A DNA stretch of 64,000 nt from Liolophura sinensis. Its lineage: Eukaryota; Mollusca; Polyplacophora; Chitonida; Chitonidae. Position numbers and translations under genes: made by a program. Position 1 is the stretch's first letter, and every line of letters begins with the position of its first letter. Where the stretch lies: contig NC_088307.1 in NCBI RefSeq assembly GCF_032854445.1, positions 23,325,953-23,389,952 of the forward strand, written 5' to 3'. Of the stretch, positions 12,301-25,767 are shown piece by piece. Under the pieces are notes generated by a model. It was not told the origin of the DNA. It saw only the letters and a program-made list of their open reading frames with translations, and ran no database searches.

Positions 12301-15300
12301 ACAGCAGAAATGGTTGGAGTATTACAGTGTCTAATTGATGTTTAGTTGTACTACATTTACTGGTATGAAAACAGAAGTTGTCTGCTCTTGTAGAACTCTT
12401 CTGTACAAGGCGCTGTTTGCCAATTTTCTTACATGTGTCAGTAACGCTAGCGTATACAGGATTTGACAGTTGCAACATTTTAGCAAACCTAGATCTTTGA
12501 ATTTGTATATATTATCTGGAGGTTATTTTTATTGTATGTTCACAGTTTTGTATGCGCCAATATGTTCAGAATGGCTGCATGTTGTATTGTGATGTGTAGA
12601 TAAATCTGTTCCATTTTTCCTAAGGAACCACTCATACAAACACTCCACTGTCCGTTTAATAAGGCCCAATATGAGTTGTTGTTTTTTTTTTTAGCGTTTT
12701 ACCTCTGGTACATGTCCACAGAGATAAAGCGTTTTGTTGTTAAGTGGTCTCCCTTTAGTAATATTTTGAAGATGACACTAAAAATCTGACCTGTTTGCTC
12801 AAACTAGCATCTTTCATTTACTCTGTTAGATGTTTTCTTCTGAAAGAAAACCGCACGTAATGAATATTCATGAAGTGAAAATTTGAAGGTTAATGAATAG
12901 TCATCATCATCAAAGTGTACAGGTGTGTATTACATGTACTTGAATATACAGAGGTCAGTGTTTTCCTGTGAAATTAAACATGCTGTAAAACAAGCCTTAT
13001 TTCACAAAGTTTTGGTGAGATACAGCTTCAAACAGTTGTGTCTTGAGGCTGCCTCAAGATATGTATATGTGAAAGATATGTGAGAGCATCTTTAATAAAG
13101 TAAATCATGTTTTCATCCTCTAATAGTGTAGATTTACATTGCGATAATTTGCTGGAAATTGGCACTTTTTTATAATTTCAACTTGCTATGAATTGATGGA
13201 ATCGGAGTTAGAATTTCTGGTGTTCGAAATATCCTCGTGTGCATTTGTATAGCACGTTGGTGTTACATTTATCCACTGGCTTATGTTTTCAGACCAGAGG
13301 TTTACAGGTAAAACCCACCAGTCTAGTTGCTGAATTGTTTTCAAGGTTTTCGGGCTTTGAATGCTAAAAGCAAATTTTTCTTTAGTCTTGCCCACCTTGA
13401 ATGGCTGTTGTTTCTATCATTATAGCTTTTTTTTTTTTCGTCTGAAGGACAAGAAAAAAAAAAATTGAATTCAGCTTTTGACTGAAGCATTTAATCAGTA
13501 CTAAAATAACTAAAGACAGACCTTTGCTGTTCTACGCTGCAAATCAGTTGATTTAGCACGGTATTTAAGGGGATAATTACACCTATACTTCAGCACATGC
13601 TATATGGCGTGCACTAAATATGGTGCAGGACTTCACACCTAACCTACCTTGTAAATGGCATAGATTACCCCCTTGACATTTGACCCCTTTACTGACTGTC
13701 AAGTTTCTAAGGGAAAAAACAATTCATCTTCAAGGGTTGGGATTTTGTGCACCTATTTCATGACAATGTTGCCATGTATTTAGCCTGCTCCCAAAGATTC
13801 CATGTAAATAAGTAAAATAGATGGCCACTTAATTTAATGTACAGTTTTGAAGTACCACGTGTACAGAATATCTTGTGTGTCGCTAAATGTATGCTTTGCA
13901 TTGCTTTTGCATTTATAACCAGGGACAAAATTGTCACTACACTTTTGCTGATATCAGGTTTCTCACTTGACCCTTAAAATCCTGGAAAATACTTGAAAAA
14001 GAGTGTGTTTTGGGACAAGTACTCAAAAGTACTTGACATTTTAAACTTCAATATCGCATTGCGTTAACTTTGAAATGGACCAGTAAATATGCTGATGAAA
14101 TGGTATCTATTAATCTCCAGTTTGTACTAAAAGAATGATCTTTGAAAGTTCTGGAAAGTGTAAGTTACTGTTATTCGGTAGCCCTTGAAAGACATTTTCA
14201 AGACAAGTGGGAGCACAGTGACATATTCCGTAGTCTGTGTTTTGTTCAGTTTTGTCCCTGAAACTGTTTCAAGCTTGATTTTCAAAGCCCAGTCGCTGCT
14301 AGTTACATTGATTCTAATTCAGATAATTTTTGTGTGCAAGACTTACGATAAAGAGTCCATAAAGTGAAAGCCATTTGCTTTTAATACCCTGTTTACATGG
14401 TGAGCTTGTTTTGAGCAGAAATGACGGGCATCCACATGTTCGTTATACTGGTACATGCCGATATGGGTAAAGTTGGCTGCATCTTTCCACAGAAAAACTG
14501 ATTTACCATCACCTGTGTTATTTTTAAACACATCAGTAACCCTATGTACTTATTTGTCTGAATTTGAAGTGTTTCATGTAATTGTGTGTGTTTTACTTGT
14601 ACCAATTAATGTTTTCTCTCGGTAGTGAAAGTTAAGTCTGATTGTAAAAATTGAGTACTTCCTACCAACCTTCCTGCCTTAATTCATTGGTAGAGAAAAA
14701 TGTTCAAAAAGCTTAGTTTTATATCTTTGATCAGTTAGGTTATGTTTAAAAACTTACAGTAAACTCTTAAAACTTGTCACGTGGGATTGCGGTTTTTCTG
14801 ATAAAATCTTAAGTTTTGATGTAAGGCTAGCAAGAAGCTGTTTGACATTAGTGTATGGCCATGAAAAGGCCAGTGTACTTTTATGTAGAGTATAGATTCA
14901 GTGTCCCACATGTATACCTTTTCAACTTCTGATGCATTTTTATTCTTCAGTGGAATTTATACATAGTTATCATGAAAATGACACTAAAATGATGTTTGTG
15001 TCATTCAAGATGCAAGCCTTTTTAAACTGCCAATTATTTCTGTACGCCCCGTACATGTAGATCTCTCAGAATGCAGATGCAGTTGAAAAGGTTAAAGACT
15101 TAGGGTACACTTGTTTAGCAGGTCAGAATTTGTCATAAGTACCTCTAGACTTAACTGGCACTGTAACATGCTTTGACATCAAACATACTTTTCCCCCCGC
15201 TTTCTGTGTTTTGTGTTGAAAGACTTATGACTATGACCTATGTCCAGAAACTTTAAATTTTGTTAAAAATTATTAACATTAAAATAACATAATGAAATAC

Positions 15301-18300
15301 AGGAATTTCTGCCAAAAGTTGGTCGGTGTTGTAAATGTTTGTCCATGTTAAATGTATGTGTTGTAACTTTACTTATTTATTTATTTTTTTTTTTGTATAA
15401 GAACTATTCAAGTCTGTCATTGTAAATGTGGATACATGTATTTGATTTCATCCTTTAAACAGAATTTTGCACTGTCATATTTTTTATTGACCTCAAGGCT
15501 TCTGTTTCTGTTGAATGCTTCACTGATGGAGTTATCTCCCCTTTCAGGATCTCACCAGTGTACAGAACCTACAAAAGAAGCATGCTCTCCTGGAGGCTGA
15601 TGTCGCAGCTCATCAGGTAAGGGAGATAACTGTGTGGTAAGAGATGTGGTAGTGCATAAGTGTGATCTTTCAGTGATACATTTTCTTTGAAAATTCACCA
15701 CATTGAAAGGTTTAGCAATTACAAAGGCAATTATCATACAGGAAAAAAAAGTTAGCAGTTTTATTATGTTGATAAATCCATTTTTGTGACACTGTAAATG
15801 TCTTTGAAAGTATGCCGCTTTTGCGACACTTTACAAAAGCCAGTAATAACGTGAATGTTATAGAATAAATTTGAATGAATCCTTCAGGATTTTGCTGATG
15901 CTGTATTGCTAATATAATACCTTGCTGTTCTGCAGGACCGTATTGATGGCATTGCTATCCAGGCCGACCAGTTTGTACAGTCAGGTCATTTTGATGCTGA
16001 TAACATCAAGAAAAAGCAGACCTCACTGATGGAGAGGTACCTGGGACTTCAGGTAAGTAGTCTGGTACTAAGTGGAACAGAAGTCATTGATTTATGAAAG
16101 TGGGATATAAATGTGTGTTTTATTAAAGGGACATGCCGCCGAAAGAAATTCAGAATGTTTGAATTCGTTTAGCTTAAAACAAAAATGAGTTACATTTGAC
16201 TCCTAACTAAACCTTATTGGCCTATGTTTTCGGCTAAATGTCAATTAAGAGAATTGTAAGGGGAAAATCCGTAACTGGTCTAAATGTCCGCCTGACAAGA
16301 TAACATGCAAATGAGGGAGCGCAAAGATTCCAAAAACAAAATACGATCTTCCTTTCTATTGATAATGTTTTATAAATTACTTGTAATTGTCAATGGCGGA
16401 ACTGAAGTTACAAGGTAGACCGCATAATTAAAACACAGTGCCGTGTTGGACATTTCAAGTTCACCGAACATCTCGCGTTGTCCGGGCAACAAGGGGAGGA
16501 TCAGACTTTTGAAATACCACAACTTCAGAGTGTTGATGGTCAAAGAGAAACTGCCGAGTCAAACCGAACATTTAATTGTTCACTCAAGGTCAAATACAAG
16601 TCAGTAGACATCTGGAAGTCCATGATGTCCAAAATAACAGCACAATTTTTTTTTTTTTTTTTTGACGTCAGTGGCTTGTCCCTTTAAAATACTTCCACAC
16701 TTTTTATCAAATCATGACGGGGAGTGGAGAAACGCTTCTGAGTGCTTTTTTGTAGCTGCAACTTAGCAGCTCTATTGTTTGGCTGTTCAGCCAGTTTAGA
16801 CCTCATAAAATCCATACCTTTAAACATGGTCCTTGATATCAAAATGATGTGAAATTCCTACTGGGATGTTGTAGCTGTTACAAATTTGCAAATTTAGTAC
16901 AGATAAATAAACAAATTTAATCTCTCATTCTGCTTACCTGTTAACGCATACCTGAAGATGCTTCAAACATTGAAAAAGGAAGCAAAAACCTAAATTTTTC
17001 TTCAAAGTCTTGGATATTGATATCTAAAGACATCTCTCAGGAGCCTGGTTTCAGGAATATTATTATGATTTGTTGGGTGTGATTTACAGGAGCCTATGAC
17101 AACCCGTCGTCAGAAGCTAGAGGATGCCCTCAAACTGCAGCAGTTCCTCCGTGATGTGGAAGATGAGGAAGATTGGATCAGAGAGAAGGAGCCCATCGCC
17201 TCCTCGACCAACAGAGGTACGTCACATGACCACACCGGGGACGATTCCACAGAGACATTTCCTGACTTAAGTCATAACTCAAAACGTTGTCACAGTGTTT
17301 GGTTTTCGGGAATGGAAGATGAAATTTTGACACGTGGGTGACGCGGTCAGAATTTTTATTCACAGGGATCTAAAGCTCTGAAATGGTATTTCAAATTTTT
17401 GGCTTCAGTCAAAACTGGGTTTGTGGAATTGGCGTGTTCCTAACTATAGTAGACACCCCAAAATGCAAGTCTGTATGTCACTCATGTTACTCATGGGAAG
17501 ATTTACAGACTAATACAGACTAAATTACTCATTTCACCTTATTTTGAGAGTTCTATTGATCTTAGAAAGGCGTTTGATGAAAGGTGGAATGATATTCTGT
17601 CCTGACTAAAAACAATATTTCATCACATTTTTTGCCTCCAAAAGCACACTTTTTGTGATGAAATTTTGGGGGCAAATATAGTCAGTAAATAATTAATGAG
17701 CATGGCATAGCAACAATCAATCAGTTCAGAAGTGGGAGTGACACAGTTGTGTTAAGTAATGTAGTGATTTTTTGGCCTTAGAAAACATCAAAGTGGGCAA
17801 ATATCATATGAAATGTACCTATTATTTTCCATCCATGCATCCTAAGAATGATTTTTCTCTTCAAAATCTTGTCCAGATATGAATTTCCACCTTTCTCTGT
17901 TTGAAATAATTGTAATGCTCACATTATTGCCTTTTCTGTTACTGAGTATTTTTTTTTTCAGAAACAATCATCTGATTGGATAGAAATTTCTTGACAAAAT
18001 GTTCATGTAAAAAATATTTACAGACATGAAAATTTTACTCTTTAAAGAATGAATTTCTTCTTCTGTACACAATATATTTTAAAATTGATAAAATTGGCAA
18101 GAAGCTATTTTTCACTTTCTTTGTCCCAGTCTTTGCAATAGCCACAGCCAATAATTTTTTCTTCAGCAATTTTGAAACTGTAATGTTTCAACAGAAACTA
18201 ACCAGTAATTTTGTCTTCTGCTTGTTTCAGGCCGTGATCTGATTGGTGTACAGAACCTGATGAAGAAGCACCAGGCATTGACGGCGGAGCTGGCCGGTCA

Positions 18301-21300
18301 CGAGAGTCGCATCAACAACGTGTGTCAGCAGGGTCAGGGCATGATCCAGGAAGGCCATTTTGCCACCACTGAGATCCAGGAGCAGATCCTACAGCTAGAG
18401 GAGAAGTGGCGGAGCCTTAAGGTAAGGGAGACAACCCATGATCTTGTACCTGAAAAATGCATATTCATATGTACCATTTGTAAAATGTACCCCTGTTTCG
18501 TGTATTGAACCTGTGTTATGTTTAGCCTCTAATTTCCGCAGGACAAAGCCTTCCAGAGGAAGCAGGACTTGGAGGACTCTCTTCAGGCCCAGCAGTATTT
18601 TGCTGATGCTAACGAGGCGGAGTCCTGGATGAAGGAGAAAGAACCATTGGCTGCCAACACTGACTATGGCAAAGATGAGGATTCGGCTGAGGTAAGCTCT
18701 CTCCTCATAGTAGGTGGATTTTTTTTTTTTTAGATTACTTGTGAAACAGTTGAAAAGCACAGAAAATCTGTTAGAATCTGTAATAATGCATGGGGTTTTG
18801 AAAGTACAGTGGAGCCTCGCTATAGGGCGCTTCTTTAGGAACAGGTTCCTGAGCCAGTTATAGACTATGAAATGACCTTGGGATCCAGTATATACGGCTA
18901 CAGTCGATTTTGCAGGTCATGATTTTGACATTGAACGAAGTTTTATCGATACATAGTGTCTCTTGTCAAACGCTTTCTTATTGTTAGTTTACTATATGAG
19001 ATTTTTTGCTATCTAAGAATTCAAGCATTCCAGCACTGTCCTACGAGTCATGTCCCATGATGCGTAATCACAGGGCTGGAGTGATCTAAATAAGTCGGTG
19101 CATGTTAAACATTTTCACAAGCTGAATTCAAGTAATTTGGTGTCGTGCGCTTTATTTTTAAAGTTAAAAAAGCTACAACACATGTGGTATCCAGTTCATC
19201 CATGTCTATTCATATTAGAAGTAACACCTGGAACTTAGAGGCCTCAAATTTAATATGGCAGACTGCAGACGACTAGCTGTCAACCCGATCACGTGACCGT
19301 ATTATGGCTACTGAAAAAAAAAAAAACGATGTTCACCATTTTAATGTATCATGCTAATTCAACGTTATGAATGGAGGAAAGAGGAATTAAATTAGGAAGC
19401 CATTCTCAGACGTTTGGTGAGTTCAACCTAACTCCCATCATGTTCGCATACTGGTTAGCCAAATCTCACTCCCTGCAGTTTCACACCTCGCTTTATAGCA
19501 TTCAGTAATCTGATTCAAGTTAACAGCATTTACTGAAAGTGTACAAACATTAATCCCTTTATGAGGTATGCCTGTCATTGTGAATAAAATGTGTTCTGCA
19601 TTGCTGATGAAGCCACACACGCGTGCGGATGGTGCTACAACAAGTTCACACATGCCTTGAGAATCAAACTCACTCGCCCGTACGTGGGAAGGTCTGCTAG
19701 CAACCTGCGGATGGTCGTGGGTTTCCTCCGGGCTCTGCCTGGTTTCCTCCCATCATAATGCTGACCACCGTCGTATAAGTGAAATATTCTTGAGTACGGC
19801 ATAAAACACTAATCAAATAAATAAATCAAACTCACTCGCAATGAAAATGTAACTAGCTACAACCTCTTTCATTCTTCATAGAAAAATCCATTTCCTTTTG
19901 CTTTTACTCAAGTAATATTCAAAAAGCTTAAGCCTAAAACATGAAAATAACAGATTGGTGACACACCAACAGTAGGAAATGAAGCAAATGGTGTCGTGTT
20001 ATTTACATATATTTCTTGGTGAAAAATCTGTATTCGTCTGCAGTTTTAACAGTCTTCATACAAAAGTACACCACAGATTTGTGGGGGGGGGGGGGGGGGA
20101 TTTGGGTCGCGCTATATCCGATTGCGCGCTATATCGACGCTACACAATATGATTACCACAGTATGATTAGTGGTCAGTTGTAACATGATCAGTACCATTG
20201 TGACCATTGTATCGTCTTTACTCACAGGCTCTGCTGAAGAAACATGAAGCTTTCATGGCTGACCTTGAGGCATACAGGACTAACATTGAGGGGTTGAGAG
20301 AACAAGCCTTGTCCTGCAAGGTAAGACAAAATAATACCTTTTTTCTCTGCAAATAGGGTTTTTTTGTTGGAATGAGGCAAATGTGTATTATTCTGATTGC
20401 AAATATCCATTCTTTTTGTGGAATTTTGGATCAGCGAAATTGTACCTATTGAAAAATATTTCTTAAAATATTACGCATAACTTCTATAACTGACATTGAA
20501 TAAGAGCGTGCAGTGGTTATATTTATGTAGAGAAATGAAATGCAGATGTATGAAAGTTGTTACAGTAAGGCCTGTTCTCATATTTGTGAAAAAGTATGAA
20601 ATATTTAGGTCTGCAGGCATGAGATTTGTCCTCTTTTTGGAGGAATTCCTCTTTATTTATACCAAAAAAAAACATCAGAAAACATTCAGAATTTAATTCG
20701 GAAATGCTAAGAATGACAAAATTATGGTTGTGCTGTATAGTTTCCTCTTTTTCGTCCTAGTGTCTGTCTCATCCCTGGTTTATCGATAGCGTGACAGATT
20801 TAAATGATTGTCGTCCTTTTTCAGCAACAAGAGGCACCAGTTGTGGATGACCTTGGAACAGAGAAGGTCATGGCTCTGTACGACTACACGGAGAAATCTC
20901 CGCGTGAAGTGTCCATGAAGAAGGGAGACGTCCTGACACTTTTGAACAGTGCCAATAAGGTGATTGTGATAGCGTGGATCTTTGAAATGAAAATATATTC
21001 TCTTTCTCTAGGATGTAGATATTTGAGAACGCATTCTGATTGTGATTTCGGATGTGGGGGTAAATGAGAGGTTGGAGCAGGGCAGAGAGTGATTGAAATA
21101 AAAAAATTAAATTTTTAAGTTAAAGCTTAGATTTCAGTTTAATTAGAGTGGTTACCGTAGGTGACCTAAAATGTCAGACATTGACATTATTCATGTACAA
21201 GTACCAGTCACTAACCATTTGCTGTGTTCTGTTCCTCTCAGGATTGGTGGAAGGTTGAAGTGAATGACCGTCAGGGCTTTGTCCCCGCCGCCTACGTGAA

Positions 21301-24300
21301 GAAGCTAGACCCTAGCCTGTCTACCAGCAGGAACAACCTGATGGATGAGTTTACCATCTCTGTCAGACAGAACCAGATTGAGACTCAGTGAGTGTTCAAC
21401 ACAAATCCTAAACCCAATTTTGCAACTAAATTGACATCTGAGTGAAAACTGAGGCACAGGGTGCTTAAAGTAATGAGATACCTTTTCATAGTGACTTGAG
21501 TCCAAAGCTAAATGCTCCAGTTTATGAAAGCATCTTTGAAAGAGGGACAGTGACCATAAGAAAATTCAGCTTCAACAAAATTGTGTTATAGAGCATTTCC
21601 TTTGAAAATCTGGCCAAGTCTGTGATTTTTTCAGCTTTAGGTGGTACATGAGCATATTGCAATAGTTAATGGTGTCATGATGTTTTTATGGTTTTTGAGA
21701 ATGCTGGAGAAGCATGATATGTAGTCTTCTGAAAAGGCTGCCATCTTGAAATTTATTCATCATTGTCGATAATTTATGACAGGGAATTCATACTAAAAAT
21801 TATCCTGTCTTAAAATCAGTTCTGACTTTGCCATTGTATATATGTTTTATGTGCAGCGCCAGACCTGAACAGTTTTTCTCTGGGCTCTTTGCATAAGTGA
21901 AACACGAGTACCGCAATCGAATGTATATATAAAGTGGAGTAAAGTTTTATTTGTTGTAATGGTTGCACTGTGTGTGTTCAGGTATGCCAATTTGCTGGAT
22001 CTGGGTAACCAGCGTCGTGAGAAGCTACAGGAGTCGTGTAAAGCGTACCAGCTGGTGCGAGAAGCCGCAGAGCTGGCTGCCTGGATCACGGAGAAGGAGA
22101 GCGTCGTCGTGGCCGAGGAGGTCGGGGAAGATCTGGAACAGGTCGAGGAGATGCAGAAGAAGTTTGATGACTTCCAGAAGGTAATGAGGCCTCTCTGACT
22201 GAATGTGAGCGTCTTTGTTGGGAAATGCTATTAGAACTCCTTGGAGGGCCATGTCGAATTCAAACGTGCAAATAAACAGCCTGACAAGGACTCGTTGTCA
22301 GGCATCAAATCCAGTCTCGGAAGGTATAAACTAAGTAGTGCCCGACACATATAAATAACAGGGAATTTTCAAAACACTGGTTACACTGAATAATTTTTAA
22401 AATTTATCGACAGTTTATCTGTGAGCTGTAGAATTGGTCATCGATTTATCTGAGTTATGAAATGTATCGACAAATTACGTGTGCTCTTTCTTCGTTGTCA
22501 ATGGATGAGTGGCGATTCACTTATAGTTGTGTTTTCTTTTTCTCCCCCCCAGGATCTGAAGTCTAACGAGGCTCGTCTACAGGAACTGAATGAGATCGCA
22601 GACCGCCTGACTGCCATGGGACAGACTGAGGCTGCTGAGAAGATCAGGGAACAGATCGCGGTAAGAGAGATCACTCTGCTCCATCTCTATAAAGGCTGAC
22701 AACCTGTACATAAGTTAATACAAGTTGATGTTTTCAAGCATGATGTCACATACCCGCCTTCCAGCAACCTGCGGATGGTCGTGGGTTTCCATAATGCTGG
22801 ATGCCTTCGTATAAGTAAAATATTCTTGAGTATAGCGTAAAACACCAATCAAATAAATAAATAAATAAATGATATGCTCGAGTATAAGGGAAATCTTTGA
22901 AATGTGTTTGAATTTTGGATATGTTTTGGATGTCGTTGAGTCTGTCTGCTCTGAGCTTTTGGTTGAGGTAGGGGAAGAATACCTTGGAGTTCCAAGGTTC
23001 TAATATCACGACTATTTGGAACCTTATCCCTATGAGGAACTTTGTGATAAATCTGCAGTGAAACATGTGAAAGTACAGCCATCTTTAAGAAAACTAATGC
23101 ATTTTTTTTTTGGGGAAAAACATTGTCTTTAATGTATTTATTGCTGTTTTAATGACGTTTTTTTGTTTTCTTCCAAAGCAACTGAACCAGAGATGGGCCA
23201 CCCTGCAGCAGGTCACACAGGAGAGAGCCAACACCTTGGGCAGCGCCCACGAGGTCCAGAGATACCATAGGTCAGTTTGTGGGCAATTTGCATGTATGCC
23301 ACTCCCACCTCAACAATAATTAACAGTGTTTTTGATGTTTCCATGGCATATCAGTCTGCCACAAACCCTGATTAAGTTCTGATATCCTTTGGTCACTGAT
23401 AAACACTCCAAATTCTTGTTAAAAAAACTCATATCTTCATTGTTTCTCAGCTACATAGTTAGTCACATCGGACTCACACTTGTTTTGCTGTGCTGACATA
23501 GAAATGTTTGCAATCCCCAAGGTTAAAAGAATAACTCTGTTAAGCATTCAAAACATTGAAGTTTTCATTTGCCTGCTTTACCATTTTATTTCATGTCTAT
23601 TAAGAAACTAGAAATTGGTTGCTCTATTTTGGGTATTCTCTATTCCTTCATATAATATGACATGAATATTGGTGGTGTATTCACAGGGATGTAGATGAAA
23701 CCAAGGACTGGATCAATGAGAAGGATACAGCTCTGAACAACGACAACTATGGGCACGACTTGGCCAGCGTTCAGGCACTCCGACGCAAACATGAAGGTGT
23801 TGAACGGGATTTGGCTGCTCTGGGAGAAAAGGTGAGGTCATCAATATAGTTCACATTAGAGGAGAATTTTTGGGGCGTAGACATGGAACAAAATAGATAA
23901 ACAATACACATACTTGACTTTCAATGGCATTTCGAAGTTGAGTTTGATAACGAAGCGAATGTATGTATTACAACTTGCATTTATTCAGTGAGTGACATTT
24001 CAGTATAGGTACTAATACAGTTATCAAGTATATGATTTTGTCATTATACGTGTGCTTTACATCAGTGAACTTGGTGTGCCTTGGGCATGTGAAATCTGTG
24101 CTTCTGTAAAAGGATCTGATGATCAAATTAAAATTACCCCAAATGACCATAAATTTCGTCCATGACTAATTTGCACATTTCTCGTGATTCTGAGAGCTCT
24201 ATGGAGTTTAGAGAAAGTGTTTTGAGGTTTGCTTGGAACATGGGATAATATTCTAATAGAAAATCGTAAGTTTCTGCACCAAAAATAGTATTTTGTGACA

Positions 24301-25736
24301 TTTATATGACTCTAAAAATGCACTTTTGTGGGCGAAGTTTGAGGTCATTTAGGGTAAGTGAAAATGCTGCAGAAATAGGGTTAGATGTAAATTTTTGGTG
24401 TGAAAACAATATATCATGAGTATTACACGAAATGATTAAAGCCTTGTCTTTAGAAACGTACTGTAATTCTTCAAATCTTTAGCATGTGTGAAAGATATTT
24501 ATTCAAGCATATTCGTAGAACATATTATTTTGTGTAGACTGATAAACTTTTTTTTTTTTGCACTCGACGTTGGTGCACCCAACCAGTGTATTTTTGTCTC
24601 CGAAATCAAATTAAAAAGGTGCATAAATCATACTGAAAATCGCTCTTTCATATGTGGAAAGGTTGAGGCACTAGGGTACATATAATGTACAACAGAGATG
24701 TGTTCCCACTCTAACATGCATCTTACCCATATACTTTGATGTTTTAATTGTCTTGCTCTACAGGTACGTGACCTTGATGAGTCTGCTAATCGTCTGATGA
24801 TGACCCACCCTGACCAGGGAGAGAACATCTACCAGCATCAGAAAGAGATCAACGAGATGTGGAACGGCCTCACTACTAAGGTGAGTCATGCATTCATTAC
24901 ACGACTGTGATAGGGTACACATATATCCTGTGTTACATCGAGGGTCTTACTGCATCAGTGGGAGATAGGACACAGATATAAAATCAAATAAGTGTATGTG
25001 TAAAATTTTTTAAAAAATTTTCCCTAAAAAGTAAATTTTTTAAAAAATTTCCCCTAAAAAGTAAATCTTTAAAAAAAAATTTCCCCTAAAAAGTAAATCT
25101 TTAAAAAAAAATTTCCCGAAAAGGTAAACAGTAAATGTAAATGCTTAATGCAGGGTTTTTTATCAAATAACGACTGCAACAAATTCCCTAACCCTGTTAT
25201 CCATGGGCAACTCGTGGCGTTACTGGGTTTTCACGAGTCCTTGTGCAGTGGGGTTACACATTCAAATCCAGCAGCAAGTTTGGTAGTTTAGTTACTTCAT
25301 GTGGAGCATCTTCAACTCTAAGGTCAGTGACTCAGTTGATTAGCACGCTAGCACAGCCTAATGACCCAGGAGCCTCTCACCAATGCGGCCGCTGTGAGTT
25401 CAAGTCCAACTCATGCTGGCTTCCTCTCTGGCCGTACGTGGGAGGGTCTTCCAGCGACCTGCGGGTGGTCGCGTGTTTCCACCAGGCTCTGCCCGGTTTC
25501 CACCCACCATAATGCTTGCCGCCGTGGTAAAAGTGAAATATTCTTGAGTACGGCGTAAAACACCAATCAAATAAATAAATAAATAACTAAAGGTCAGTGA
25601 TCACGAGGAGATCCATCAGAATACATATGCAGAACGAGTTGTACAGCAGACAAACAAAACAGCAAATGGTGAATTCATGCCTATGCTTTAACATTGTAGA
25701 CTTTGGCAACAGCTCAGGATTCTTCTTATTTCTATT

Positions 25737-25767
<31 letters not shown>

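Larger units (their letters stand above)
18807..20147 (+). mobile_element. pogo/Tigger-like non-autonomous DNA transposon, copy 1
   Basis: Left end CAGTGGAGCCTCGCTATAGG after TA, right end CTATATCGACGCTACACAA before TA, forming imperfect terminal inverted repeats with TA target sites. About 1.34 kb, including a SINE nested at 19673-19830. Internal blocks match 31651-32576 in reverse orientation. No transposase frame is visible. The superfamily call rests on TIR style and TA target. Confidence 0.75.

Noticed and set aside
16478-16687. Protein-coding frame in the TTAA MITE
   Set aside because: Ends in a Phe run from a T tract, has no motif and lies in a short non-autonomous element.
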